Part shown: positions 1 to 51,591 of the stretch, one piece after another
How the letters are laid out: the number at the start of each line of letters is the position of its first letter
Numbering within the stretch: the first letter of the stretch is position 1
NCBI GenBank assembly: GCA_023362775.1
Contig: JALMGJ010000003.1
Coordinates: 54,165,416-54,229,415, forward strand
Reading direction: 5' to 3'
Source: Charina bottae
Taxonomy: Eukaryota; Chordata; Lepidosauria; Squamata; Charinaidae
Length of the DNA: 64,000 nt
Notes under the pieces: model-generated
What the model was told of the DNA's origin: nothing
Seen by the model: the letters and a program-made list of their open reading frames with translations, nothing else
The model's database searches: none
Position numbers and translations under genes: made by a program

Positions 1-586
1 TTCAAGCCAGAAAATCATGTCAACCTTCCACTAGGCTGAAAAGGTATATCGTACTGAGGTATACTGAGTTACGAGTTAATCAGCGAGGTTGACCAAGGCA
101 CAGACTTTAGACAAAAATTGATCCAAAGGTTCTGTGATATGTATTACTTTCCCTCCAAATTTATTGCTTGCTTAGTTTTTGCCTTTATTAAAAGTGAACT
201 CGGGGCAGCCTGTTCGATTTTATAGGAACTTCAGGAATTATACAGCATTTGTATAACAACATAAAAATCAGCCTTCAGGTTTTGTTATTTTTAAATCAGA
301 TCCTTTTTCAGTTGAAGAAGGAAGAAAATAGTTTGCCGCTAGCAGCAGGTTTATCTGTTTTCTGGTTTGAGATCAACGGGCAAAAGTCATAAAAGCAAAT
401 CTTTTGTGTTAGTACAAGTAAGTTGTTAGTTATTTAGTTATTTTCTTTAAACTCATTTTTTAAAATAATATAATCATTTTAAAGAAAGAAACTGCAGTAA
501 TATCAGTGTTGTTACTTCTGTGCTGCGAATGAACAAATTAACTAGAACTAGAGTTAGGCTTTCAAATCATGCAATCTGCTGGATTA
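1..586. other. ZYG11A intron, nothing recognised
   Basis: AT-rich sequence downstream of ZYG11A exon 3. Neither the next ZYG11A exon nor a known repeat was recognised. Confidence 0.5.
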
Positions 587-628
587 TCAATTATCATTGT
601 AGCTGCAGTACGTTTCAGTGGTTCCAAC

Positions 629-5237
<4,609 letters not shown>

Positions 5238-5480
5238 TGCAAAGAACCGGCATCAACTCTCCGAGACCGGAAGGCGAAAGAAACAACCGGAAGCGGCGCA
5301 GCACGGACTGAAAACAAGAACAATCTTTAGCCGCCGAGCTAGAGCGCAGGCGCGTATTCGTTGTAGGCGGTGGAAACAATGTCTCGCTGGACAGTGAGCC
5401 GAGTTGAATGTCGAGCAATGGATGAACGAGGTCGTTCCTGCAGGAAGATGGAAACGGCCGCAATTCTTTTCCTTTAACGG

Positions 5481-6671
5481 GTTGTGTCTGTGTGTAAAAA
5501 TATAATTGCTTCTCGCTTGTATTGCTAAGGTAGGCCTAGGCTGGAAAGAAATAAGGGAGATTGAATCTTGCGAGATACCTTTCTTGGTTAGGATTACTTC
5601 ATGCAGGTATTTTTTAGATGCAGGAACGGTTTTAGTAAGTTTTTTGCACGTGGCGAAGTTTTCTAGGCTCGGGAAATAAAGCAGAGGCAGTCCTAGTTAG
5701 AACGTGGATGAGAGATTGTCAGAAGTACCAAGGATCTGAGATGTAGGATTGGTTGAGAAGTCAAAACATTCCTGAATAAGGCAATGACAAACCACTTCTC
5801 TTGTCAAGAAAACTGAATGGACGTGTCTATGAAGTCTTCAAGAATTGAGTTTGCAACTACTGTACCTAATTGTAGTTAACACAGATTAGATGGGAGACGA
5901 CTGGGAAGTGCCAAGCTGTAAACTAGACTGGGAAGTTGAAAAACATCTTGGAGGAAGGTAATGTCAACATACTTCCATATTATTACCAAGTAAATGGACA
6001 TGTCCAAGAATCACCAGGAGGGGAGCTGAACTTGAAGGAGAAGAGGTTTTACTAGTTTGAGTAAAACTAGTTTTCTGGGTTTGCACGATTCCCTGAAACC
6101 TGAACTAGCCACAGGGCTGGATTCTTACGTTACATTAAGATGTGGCTGGCTAGTGTGTGGTTCACTGTGTTGTGCCAATGCAGCCAGACTACGTACCAGG
6201 AATGTATACATTGTCACTAAAGAAGCATAATGGATTCATTTTTCACAAATATTGAGGTTGGGAAGCTGTGTTGCTTAATCCAAACTTCTATGACGACTAG
6301 GGTTATCAATCGAAGATAATATTTGAGACTAGGGTTATGATGGTCAATTTAAAATTAAGTGAAATTGAGATGGGGTTTTATCTCTTCAGGTTTCTCTAGC
6401 ACATTCCTGAGCATGCCAATTTAGAGGTCCCATTGTATTCTATCATACCTATTTATGATATTTACCATTACAGCCTAAACCAGGAATTTGGTGCTGCATT
6501 TATAGAACAGGATACAAACATAAGGTGTAGTACACCTATCAGAAAAGTGTGGACATGATATATCCTTTTGAAGGGGACATTCCTAGAAGTTCAGATATAG
6601 CTTGAATTCCCCAAAGGAAAGAAGGCAGGATAAAAAAAATCAAACAAGTTGGGGCACAGAAGACCAAATGA
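5481..6671. other. Intergenic, nothing recognised
   Basis: Sequence upstream of ZYG11A without a convincing exon or known repeat. It contains two loosely similar sub-blocks (about 5700-5900 and 5880-6060, GGGAAGT and GACAT motifs) too diverged to call. Confidence 0.4.
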
Positions 6672-6742
6672 GGCAGACATTCGAAGAGTATTTGTAGCTC
6701 AGGGTTGAACTGTGGAGTCCTTGGTGCTCTCTGAGCCTTGTT

Positions 6743-6797
6743 GTTTTCTTGCAGACATTTCATTGCCAGACTAGGCAACATCTTCAGTGTGAAAAGG
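6743..6797 (-). ncRNA. Hammerhead-ribozyme-like motif, third copy (minus strand)
   Basis: On the minus strand: CTTTTCACA, CTGAAGA, hairpin TTGCC/GGCAA, TGAAATGTC, TGCAAGAAAAC. Same architecture, in the inverted arm of the Penelope dimer. Confidence 0.55.
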
Positions 6798-7278
6798 GAG
6801 TGGGACTTGCTCTCTGTTTATATACCATGGCTTGTCCTGCTTGTGTTGGTGGAGGTGTTGTTCTCTCCTTAGGAGTTCCTTGATTGGGTTGTTTGCTGCT
6901 TGGTTGATTGACTGAGTTAATAGTTCCTTGATTAGGGTATATTGTGCTGTTTGATTGTTCCTCAGGTGCTAATCCTGGTGTTAATCTTTGCATATCTGGG
7001 TGTTGATTGCCGGCATGGAGGTGTTCTGGTCTTTTGGCTTTTCTATTGTCTCTTATGAATGGTATGTAAATGTTGTTTACCTCTATGTGTAGGTTTCTTT
7101 GTCCTCAAGTAATTCTTTAGCCTTTTGTATATATTGCGATCTGTAGTTTTTGAAAACTACAGGACTTACCAGAAAAACCCAAGAGAACGTAAGACAGATA
7201 ATCATACCACAAACCAGAAGGACATGGAAATAGAACCAACTAAAAGCAGAGGACAGAACAGCACTCAAAAACCTAAAG

Positions 7279-8158
7279 ATGGACCAAACTATCATCATCC
7301 TACCAGCAAACAAAGGCCGCACCACTGTCATTATGGACAGATCGCAATATATACAAAAGGCTAAAGAATTACAGAAACTGGACAACAAGGTAAAAAGAAC
7401 TCTTAATGACCTCACCAAGAAAGGTCAAATCACAAAAGAAGAACAGAGGTGGATGAAAAGCAGTGGACCCATCTTCCCATGCTTCTACGGACGCCCCAAA
7501 ATACACAAACCTGGCATACCGCTTCGGCCAATTGTATCATTACCAGGGACTCCTGCTTACAACTTAGCTAAAGAGCTCACAAAAAACCTTAGGCATTGTA
7601 CAGAGGAGAGTGAATATTCTATCAACTCCCCACTACAATGCCTCCAGAAAATCAAAGACTTAAAAATAGAGTCAATGTCATGGCACTCTTTACACCCACT
7701 AGCGAATGAATCCATGGCAGCAGTTCTACGAAACACACCCATCCTAGTCAAATACACTAAGATAGAAATACCCAGAATCATGGACCTCATCGACCTCTGC
7801 CTCACTACCTACTTTCAGTTTGATGGACAAATATACCAACAAATCAAAGGAACACCCATCGGATCACCAGTTTCAGGACTCATAGCAGAGATTGTAATGC
7901 AGCGTCTAGAAATAATAGCACTCCCACGTATACAACCCAAAGTATGGATCCGGTATGTAGATGACACCTTCATCATAATAAAAAAGGAACAACTGGAGGA
8001 AACACATGAAACCATCAACAACATCTTCAAAGAAATAAAATTCACAAGGGAAGAAGAAAACAACAACACACTACCCTTCTTGGACATCCTTATCAGTAGA
8101 GGAAATGATGGCATTCTAGAAACACAAGTCTACTGGAAATCTACCCACTAACCAAGTG
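7279..8158 (+). pseudogene. Penelope reverse transcriptase, broken copy
   Basis: Retrotransposon RT-family protein. Seen: TIIILPANKGRTTVIMD at the N-terminal side, FYGRPKIHKPG, QIKGTPIGSPVSG, and the catalytic YVDDTF box. An internal deletion of about 30 bp near 7665-7715 removes the motif A region (FDVTALFTSI in the second copy), and a 4-nt loss near 8148 ends the frame. The GIY-YIG endonuclease part is deleted. Not functional. Confidence 0.85.
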
Positions 8159-8344
8159 CTCCATTACCAAAGCAACAACCCAACCTCCCACAAGAGAAGC
8201 TGTGTAAGAACATTATTCAGATGAGCACTAACGCACTGCAGCAACCCAGAACACCAGAATCAAGGAACTCCTAAGGAGAGAACAACACCTCCACCAACAC
8301 AAGCAGGATAAGCCATGGTATGTAAACAGAGCAAGTCCCACTCC

Positions 8345-8398
8345 TTTTTCGCACTGAAGATGTTGCCTAGTCTGGCAATGAAATGTCTAGAAGAAAAC
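8345..8398 (+). ncRNA. Hammerhead-ribozyme-like motif, second copy
   Basis: TTTTTCGCA, core CTGAAGA (8354-8360), hairpin TTGCC/GGCAA, GAAA (8380-8383), TGTC (8384-8387), TAGAAGAAAA. Same architecture as at 29823. Confidence 0.55.
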
Positions 8399-8699
8399 AA
8401 CAAGGCTCAGAGAGCACCAAGGACTCCACAGGCAGACATTGGTTGTCACTATACCATTTGCTTTATAAACCTCTAATTAAGATGGCTCTGCTCAGCCATT
8501 TTCATTTCCCCTCAGTGAGTCTGTGAATATCATTTTGGAGATGTGATGATGGTGAAAATTAACGTTACCGTACCTGACGGTTCTCAGCAGTGGTCTGAAT
8601 ATTGCTGCCCATGAGAAGACGGGTCCTTCAAAATCTTGTGCCCATTCTATGCAAATTCTTGGGAGCCAGATCATAATCATGGTTATATGGTGGTAATGC

Positions 8700-8966
8700 A
8701 AAGTTCAGTAGTGGTAAGGTAAAGACTCCCTAGGGTCAAAGTCACTTTCTGGTGACTCCATGGACATGATCATCTTCTTTTTTCGGCAAGAGCATGAAAG
8801 TGGTTTAACCTTGCCACCCATGCAGATTTTTTAAAAAAATGTCCTAATCTAGACTACAGATATAGGATTTCTTGGTGGTGTCAAATCCAAGTCTAACCAT
8901 GCATGATCCTCTTAGCTTTTCAAGATCAACTAAGACTAGTTAGGTGCTACTGCTAAATAAACATAT
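8700..8966 (-). mobile_element. 5S rRNA-derived SINE with Bov-B-like tail
   Basis: The minus strand begins with a 5S-like block (8966-8870: GCTAAGAGGATCATGCATGG, then GACTTGGATTTGACACC). It ends near 8700 in GAGTCTTTACCTTACC, the ACCTTT-type tail that squamate SINEs share with Bov-B LINEs. Confidence 0.6.
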
Positions 8967-9060
8967 ATAGGATTTCAGTCTACCATAAAAAAGCTTTCCC
9001 TTCTGAAAGCAAAGGTGAACATTTTTAAGTAGTTCAAAGTGTTGTGTAAATTATCACTTA

Positions 9061-9434
9061 CAAGTAGTCCTCGCTTAACAACCGCAATTGGGACCAGAAT
9101 TTCGGTTGCTAAGCAATGTGGTCTTTAAGCGAGGCATCATGTGACCAGACTCGATTTTACCACCATTTTTACCCCAGTCGTTAAGCGAATCAATGGTTCC
9201 CTATTGATTTGGCTTGTTGGGAGCCAGCTGGGAAGGTCGCAAGATCACGTGACTACAGGTCGATGCAACTGGTCATAAGCGTGAGTCGGTTGCCAAGTGC
9301 CCAAATCGCGATCACGTGATCGTGGGGATGGTGCAATGGTCGTAACTTTGAGGACAAGTCGTAACTAACTTTTGTAGCCCCATCATATCTCCAAACCATC
9401 ATTAAACAAATGGTCATTAAGCGAGGACTACCTG
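9061..9434. mobile_element. Mariner/Tigger-like MITE, copy 4
   Basis: TA-flanked (9059-9060, 9435-9436). TIR CAAGTAGTCCTCGCTTAAC pairs with GCGAGGACTACCTG. About 374 bp; same family as the cluster at 1.7-3.8 kb. Confidence 0.75.
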
Positions 9435-9799
9435 TATACTCACTAAGTATAGTCAAAAGACAAAGCTTAATTATTCCTGGGATTCATTCAGTCACATGGG
9501 TTTTCAGCTAGTAAAGATAGACTATTGCATACCATATTTGAAATTAAAATCAGAATAAAAGAGACTTAATATTATCAATCAGAAGGTATTGTGTACTTTT
9601 TTTTCCTTTTTAACAGTTTTTTTTAGCACAGAAATAATGGGACACATGAGAGGTTTATAAATGGAACAATCATCTGGACCCATGTCTGAGGGCAGGGCAA
9701 ATTATACAAAGTCTTGTTGGGAAGCATCCTTTGTTTTGCTTTTTATGTCACTTATCAAAAGAAATCAGGATAGGGGGCCATAATGTTAATAGTTTATCC

Positions 9800-9865
9800 T
9801 ATTGATCCGAAAAGCAGATCCTGCACCTGTGGGAAAATGCTAGGATGATGATGAAGAATGTCCAT
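9800..9865 (+). mobile_element. 3' terminal fragment of an RTE-type LINE
   Basis: GATCCGAAAAGCAGATCC and GTGGGAAAATGCTAGGA followed by (GAT)n match the end of the RTE-type fragment at 62800-62860. A short 5'-truncated copy. Confidence 0.55.
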
Positions 9866-9874
9866 AGTTTACAC

Positions 9875-10169
9875 CAGCCTTTCTCAACCTTTTGACCCTG
9901 GAGGAACCCTTGAAATATTTTTCAGGCCTTGGGGAACCCCTGCACATTCAGGCTCAAATATAGGCTACAAGTTACAAAATTATTATATTTGTTTCACGTG
10001 TAGGCCTGTATATATGCATTAACAGTGTTCTTAAACTAAAAATAAAGAATGAAACTTACCTCTTTAATGTGAAGTTGCCCAAATTTGAAATAATTTTCAA
10101 AATAAATTGTGATCTCCCAGGGAACCCTTAGTGATCTCTTGCAGAACCCTAAGGTTCCACAGAACCCTG
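9875..10169. mobile_element. hAT MITE (TTCTCAACC family) with exact 8-bp TSD
   Basis: Starts CAGCCTTTCTCAACC and ends CAGAACCCTG. GTTTACAC occurs on both sides (9867-9874 and 10170-10177), an exact 8-bp duplication diagnostic of hAT transposition. No transposase. Confidence 0.8.
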
Positions 10170-10177
10170 GTTTACAC

Positions 10178-11659
10178 ATATGCACCCATAAATCTATCTC
10201 AAAAGTTACATTTCTTTCTCTTCTCGGGGGGGGGGGGCTTACTCCCAAATAACAAGTTCAAGACTGTAGCCTTAGGATGCAATCTTATGCAAACTTTCCA
10301 AGAGTGTTTCATTGAACTTCAAACTTAACATACATAAAATGACACAATTAGCTTCTCACAGATAGAAAACTTGTTATTTCTCTTGCAACCAAGCTGGCTT
10401 CTCCATGATTTAGTGTTAGACATCATGCAGCTTCCTCATACCTCAACTGGGTGAAGCACATTATTTTCTTTGGAAGTAAACCTAGTTCAAAATATGGTTT
10501 GCTGACATCTATTCTATTTTAAAGTGGACTTTGTATACCGTTGCTATTTTTACCTTATTCCATTAAGCATAACACATATGCATTATTGAGTTTTTAATCA
10601 TGGAATGTTTTATGTAAAAAATTTTAATAGACCACACAAGAATGTAATTTACACCAGACTTTACATAAAATGTTGGATGAGATTTTGTATGGCATTGCTT
10701 TCCACTTAAAGTTCACTGCACAAATACTGACAAGGTATTTATGAGAAAGAACAAAGCTATTAATAGTCTGTCATAAATAAGGTGATCAGATGTACAATTC
10801 CATAAATTGAGCAAATTTCTCCCAGCAATTCTTTTGGTAGAAAACTTTAGTTTTCTCTACTGTACTCTTTTTTCAAATTTACACTTAGTTACAAGTGTAG
10901 CAACATAATATGTTCTTGCTGTCTTTTTTTTTTTTTTTTTTGTAATTATAATTCACTCTTTCCCTTCCTAGTCTTTGGCTCCCTGGAGCAGAACCTATGT
11001 TTCTTCCTCTAAGGAGATTCTCATCATAGTATATAGAAGAAAAAAAAACCTGTTGATTTGAAACTCAGATGTTTCTGCTAAAGAGCTTATATGAAATATT
11101 AGTAGAATCTGAAGGTTTCGTGAGTTTAAAAGGTCCACAGAGGAACAAACATCCATGGTCACCTTACTCATAACCTGCTGGGTCCTAATGTGTGAATATA
11201 TGACAGTGTTTTGAGCTGTATAGTGCTGACATTACAAGCACAAACAGTTTTGTTCAAATACTGAATCAGTGGACAGTTCTATTAAAACACAACTATTTTG
11301 AAGGGATGAAGCAAGCAGAAACAATTTTCTGATGAACTCACACAGTCTACAGGTTTAATTTTGAATGGGCATTTGAATGGCACAATTTCCACTTTTCCAC
11401 AGCCAGAGGTGATCCCAGTAGACATTACCAGTTAGGAATTTATCTGGATCCTCTTGAAAACCCTTAAATGCCAAAGGCTGTTAAAGATAATATATACCAG
11501 CCCTGCTTCCATACCAACTGGCAAAACATTAATGGTGATCACTTTTATCAACATTATTCCAACTAGAGACATTTCAGTAAGGGATTATTAGAGGATAATT
11601 TGCGCACCTATTCCGTGTTACATGTTTTCGTTCAATTTGGCTTAAATTCAATTTGGTTT
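10178..11659 (-). other. Probable ZYG11B 3' UTR and downstream sequence
   Basis: AT-rich, non-repetitive stretch following the ZYG11B stop on the minus strand. No canonical AATAAA was identified in the minus-strand reading; ATTAAA-type variants occur near 10594 and 10624. UTR extent is undetermined. Confidence 0.35.
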
Positions 11660-47173
<35,514 letters not shown>

Positions 47174-47332
47174 TTCTGCGCCAGGGACCCCTCAGCTGCG
47201 TCCTTCTCTCCTCCCGTTTGTGCTATTGTGGGGCGGGCCCCGACCACCGTGCAGAAGCGAGCCGGGGCCCCCCAGCCTAGCTGTCACCCTCGACCTGGAA
47301 GTGAATTTGCCTCAGCCGAGCCGGCGTTAAAT

Positions 47333-47333
47333 C

Positions 47334-47365
<32 letters not shown>

Positions 47366-47384
47366 TACACGCATACACACAGGG
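47333..47384. repeat. (CA)n microsatellite
   Basis: ACACAC array followed by GCATACAC units, just upstream of the putative ZYG11B first exon. Confidence 0.9.
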
Positions 47385-48136
47385 AGCTTCTGCTTGCCCT
47401 TAAAGGAGACGGGCTAGAGAAACGGGAGGAGGGCTTTTTCCAAAAGCTTCGGACTGCTCCAAACACACATACTCAGAAGTAAGTCGCCCTGAATTCCCTG
47501 GAGTTTAGCCTCGCGTGAGTGTAAGATTGCAGGCGGAATGATTGACAGTTGCCCTCCTTCTGTTCAACTCCGGGATTTGTGGTGTCGTTAATAAAAGAAG
47601 AAGAGCGTCCCAGGATTTGTGCAGAGTGCTCCCCCTTGCTACTGAATAACCACGGTAGGCGAATGAATCCTGAGTCGAAAATGTATCCTGAACGCCCTCC
47701 ATAGATTTGTGATCATCATGTTTCTAGGTCACCTCTTTTTTCATCAAATAGTAGTCAAATAGCTTGTGAAGGAATTTTGAAGTACATAAAATATTAAGTT
47801 GCAGCAAACATGGAAAATGTAGCTATGGTCAGTAGCAAGGTTAAACTTAAAAAGATTTTTTTAAAAAAAGCATAGAAGCTTGGAAGCACTTCCAGGCAAT
47901 AAAAACATTGGTGTCTCCTTGATCTTTTGGGGAAGAACATCATGCAGACAAGTTGCCACCACTAGAGGCCCACTTGTAGGTTTAAAGGTCAAAACACTCT
48001 TCCATCAAGCTCTGCCCCTGGTGATTTCACAGGCACATCCAAGTAGTTTTCTAGGCAATATTTGTCACTTTCTAGGCAATATTTGTCATTGCTTTCAGGC
48101 ATTTATTTTCTATTTAGTCTAACCTACAATCCATAT

Positions 48137-49655
48137 GACAGCCAGTTTGGTGTAATAGTTAAGGCATCAGGCTAGAAACCAGGAGAGACCATGAGTTCTA
48201 GTCCCGCCTTAGGCACAAAGCCAGCTGGGTGGATGTATTGTCGAAGCTGGGTGACCTTGGGCCAGTCACTCTCATTCAGCCCTAGGAAGAAGGCAATAGC
48301 AAACCACTTCTTTTTTTTAAATAAGAATTTTATTAAATTTAAGACAAAGACAAAAACTACAAAGAAGGAAAAAAGGAAAAAATAAAAGTAAAACACAAGA
48401 AAAAAGAATTTTAGAGATTACATACAAAGGTGACTTCTGTCTTTCAACAGCAAGAATATACAGCAATTTCCAAAATCAATCCCTTACTCTAAATCAAACC
48501 AAGATCACATTATTTCTATAAATCCTTCCATTAGCACATATACGAATCACTAATGCAATTGCTCCTTCCCCTTATATGAATATATATATGAATTTCTAAA
48601 TCAGCTTCCCTCCCCCATAAGACAACATTTATTTAATTATTTCCTTCCTACCACTATTCTATATATTTCTGTCCACTATAACAAAAACATTAAGCATTTT
48701 TCAACCATCCTGTCGTTTTCATAAAAATCTCAATTTTGTCCCATTTTTCAAACCCGGCGGGAATGGCGCGGAAGGAGGATCCGAGCCGGAGCGTGGACCG
48801 GGGCGCGTGGTTTGCAGGCGGGAGCCAATTGCGCGGACTGGGGAGCAGGGACCCCTGTCTTTTTCATGAATACGGAATATTACATAAGACCCCATCCTGT
48901 TTTGCCATCCTGAAATATGGTCAGCCTAGTTAATGAAAGACCTCTGAGTGAAATTGAAACAGGAGAAAGTGTACTAACAAGCAGCTCTCAGAGAAAGTGA
49001 ACAGAGGGCTAGAGATTCAAAACAGCATATTCAATGTGTAGGAAAATATTAAATCCTTCAAATTCGTACAAAAATAATAGCAGGGAGGCAATTATTTATT
49101 TTCAGTTCTCCTTAATCCAACGGGGAAACAAGCCAAAACGTAAAAAGATTTTAAAAATTTAATCCAGAAATAACGATAAGCACCAAGAATCCACTTCTTC
49201 TTACTATAGAAAGCCTCTCTTAGGGTACAAAACTTAAAAAGAAAAATAAATTTGGTGGTTTAGAAATGGGGTGGCTGGACCTACTGTCCCTTAAGGTCTG
49301 CACAGCGGCTCGGATATGGTGAAATCCCAGCCTCCCAGCGAAGTCTTACCCGTCGATCGCGCACGCTGTCCACGAGCTCCTGGCTACAACTCACCGTCCA
49401 GAGGACGAATGGGTTGATTCCCAGCATTTTCCTTGGTCCGGAAAAAGCTCTGGCCTACAGGAGAAACCAGCCTGAGCCTGGAAAAAAAAGCCACGATGCC
49501 AGTTCTGCCTGCGGAGCTTGCAGGCACAGCTGTTCAGTCTGCCATATTCCCACCGGAAGCCTCACAAACCACTTCTGAAAAACCTTGCCAAGAAAACTGA
49601 AGGGACTTATCCAGGCAGTCTCGAGAATCAGACACATTGAATGGATTAAAAAAAA
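48137..49655 (+). mobile_element. tRNA-derived SINE, split by an L1-like insertion
   Basis: Left part 48137-48311 (AGCCAGTTTGGTGTAATAG..., GAGTTCTAGTCCCGCC, GTGACCTTGGGCCAGTCAC). Right part 49565-49655 (CTTGCCAAGAAAACTGAAGG to an A-rich tail). The two are contiguous in the intact relative at 49791-50030. Confidence 0.82.
48312..49564 (-). mobile_element. L1-like element, 5' and 3' ends only (internally deleted)
   Basis: 1253-bp insertion flanked by CAAACCACTTCT (48300-48311 and 49565-49576, exact 12 bp). The minus strand starts GTGAGGCTTCCGGTGGG with GAATATGGCAGACTG, in the style of an L1 5' UTR, includes a CpG-rich part (48750-48860), and ends in a pyrimidine-rich 3' UTR with AATAAAATTC and an A-tail at 48312. 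No RT frame remains. The L1 assignment is inferred from the ends. Confidence 0.7.
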
Positions 49656-49790
49656 ATCGATATGGATGTCCCATCCAAGTATTAACCATGATTAACCATT
49701 CTTAACTTCAGAGGACATCCAAAAGCAGGTAGGTACTGCCACCTGATGGTCTCTTTTAGGTTCACCTCCAAGTAAACAAAGGCCAAGAGA

Positions 49791-50030
49791 GCCAGTTTGG
49801 TGCAGTGAATAAGGCACCAGGCTAGAAACCGTGACTGTGAGTTCTAGTCCTGCCTTAGGCACAAAGCCAGCTGGGTGACCTTGGGCTATCACTTTCTTTC
49901 AGCCCTAGGAAGGAGGCAATTGCAAACCACTTCTGGGGGAAAAAAAACCTTGCCAAGGAAACTGCAGGGACTTGTCCAGGCAGTCTCTGAGAATCGGATA
50001 CAATTGAACTGATTAAAAAACAACAAAGGC
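49791..50030 (+). mobile_element. tRNA-derived SINE, nearly complete
   Basis: AGCCAGTTTGGTGCAGTG, GAGTTCTAGTCCTGCC, GTGACCTTGGGCTATCAC, GCAAACCACTTCTG, CTTGCCAAGGAAACTGC, and GAGAATCGGATACAATTG then poly-A. Same family as the split SINE at 48137. Confidence 0.78.
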
Positions 50031-51239
50031 ATCAGAAGGTAGGCATCAATGCATATCCAAGGTGGTTACAGGATTTCTTACCCTGTCAATGGAAACATTA
50101 TAGTCTGTAACTTGCATGCTAGAGTCTGGGACACACAAGCTTCATGCTGAAAAACATGCATAACATTATGTTTTGGAATGTGTTGGAAAGAAATTATGTA
50201 AAAGGGCTTAGGGCTTGGTCCATTCATCCATTTCTGAACCAACAGGATAACTCTCCAAAATCAGAACAGAATGGGACCAAGCAAGAAAATATGAAATTTG
50301 AAAATCAACTGAGGGCTGCAGAGAGAGAGAAAATCCAGGAAAAACATCCTAGCACATTCCTGTGGCCTGAGCCTTTTGATTGGTAGCATAAGGAGCCCAG
50401 AATCTAGAAGAACTCACTTTATAAGCACAGGTATATTGGGCAGATATGCATGTAGAATGAGATTTACATGAATAAGTTTATCAGGTAATCTTTCCATACA
50501 TTCACACAATTCTCCCATAGGAGTTCGTTAGCAGTAATATTTTACTTATTGCAACACAAATGTATAACCCATATAGAAACTGGAGTAGATGGTGACAAGC
50601 AAAGCCAAATTCTGATTAACATGAAAAGAACAAGAGTGGGACAACCACAATATACTAATACAAACTGGAAATGATGTTTCTGTCCCATTAGGACAGGAAA
50701 AACACCTCTAGCTTTCTCCCTATTTTTGTTTGAGACTCAGATTATACTAAATCAGAAGGTAAATCTAGAACCAAAGAGAAAACATTCAAAAGCCACAGTA
50801 TTGTATTTTTATTATAACCAAACCATAGATCACAATGAAGAAACATTTGAATTCCCCAGAATGTTACTATTCTATTCTCCTAAAGGCAATCTGCACTAAA
50901 ATTAATACCACCATTAGGGTTTTAAAATATTTATATATAAGAATTTGCAAGGCTCCCTCCCCTTTCTGATAATCATAAGCAACAGTTCAAAAGAGATTGT
51001 TCTTAAACTGGTGTGCTTTATTCCCACTTTCCTGGGTGAAAAAGCACTGCCCACCGTAAAATTTACTTCTGAGTAAGCATGCATAAGATAGCGTTGCAAC
51101 ACGACTATTGCCCAGGAATTTGCTGCTGACAGCAGCACTTTACAGTGTTCCTGTAAACGCTTATTGAAATGAAATTAAAAACTTCCCCGAGTCAAACTCA
51201 ACTCTTGATATAATTTTTTGGGGAAGAACTACGTTTCCA
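50031..51239. other. Intergenic sequence upstream of COA7, nothing recognised
   Basis: No exon or clear repeat recognised. Confidence 0.4.
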
Positions 51240-51485
51240 CTTCCGATGTAATTTTTCTACTTCCTAGTCGAACTTATAACCACAATTCATTGTGTTCCCA
51301 TCCAACCTTGGTTTTCCTGTAAAATTATGTAGAGGAAGTTGCCATCCAGACTGTGTCCGTCCCCGATTTTCTTCCGGTAAACAAGGCGGTACGGTGGGGA
51401 TTCAAGGACGCTTTCAGTTTTTAGCGCGAGTCGCGCAGGTGGGGTGTGCTTTTCTTTCCCATTTATCTTTCTGTCCTGAAGACAA
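51240..51485 (+). promoter_or_regulatory. COA7 5' UTR and promoter region
   Basis: Moderately CpG-containing sequence directly 5' of the COA7 start. No TATA box at a usual spacing was seen. Extent is inferred from position only. Confidence 0.4.
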
Positions 51486-51591
51486 ATGGCTGGGCTGGTC
51501 AACTTCGAAGATGAAGAGGAGGTGAAAGTTTATTTGGAAAATCTGGGAATAGAATATAGTTTCCAGTGCTACAAGGAGCACGATCCTGACG
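51486..51591 (+). CDS. COA7: COA7 coding exon 1
   Basis: 35 codons plus one base, ending DPDG at a GTAAGG donor (51592-51597). ATG chosen from alignment of the N-terminus with the human protein. Confidence 0.94.

Larger units (their letters stand above)
6682..8430. mobile_element. Penelope-like element, head-to-head inverted dimer
   Basis: Two Penelope copies joined at their 5' sides. The left arm (6682-7142) reads on the minus strand and carries the 3' region joined to a short ORF 5' piece. The right arm (about 7150-8430) reads on the plus strand and carries the reverse transcriptase. The arms share an inverted repeat (7107-7142 against 7338-7373), and the junction has a perfect palindrome CTGTAGTTTT/AAAACTACAG at 7141-7162. 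GGCAGACATT at 6672-6681 and 8431-8440 looks like a 10-bp target duplication. Confidence 0.8.

Noticed and set aside
11320..11345. CTGATGA at 11329 as a hammerhead core
   Set aside because: No stem II hairpin or GAAA follows at the needed spacing.
49380..49440. ATG...GTGAGT at 49432-49390 (minus) as the ZYG11B first coding exon
   Set aside because: It lies inside the L1-like insertion bounded by a 12-bp duplication, its MLGINPFVLWT does not resemble the ZYG11B N-terminus, and the CpG-rich ATG at 47173 fits better. Kept only as a possible alternative start in the findings.
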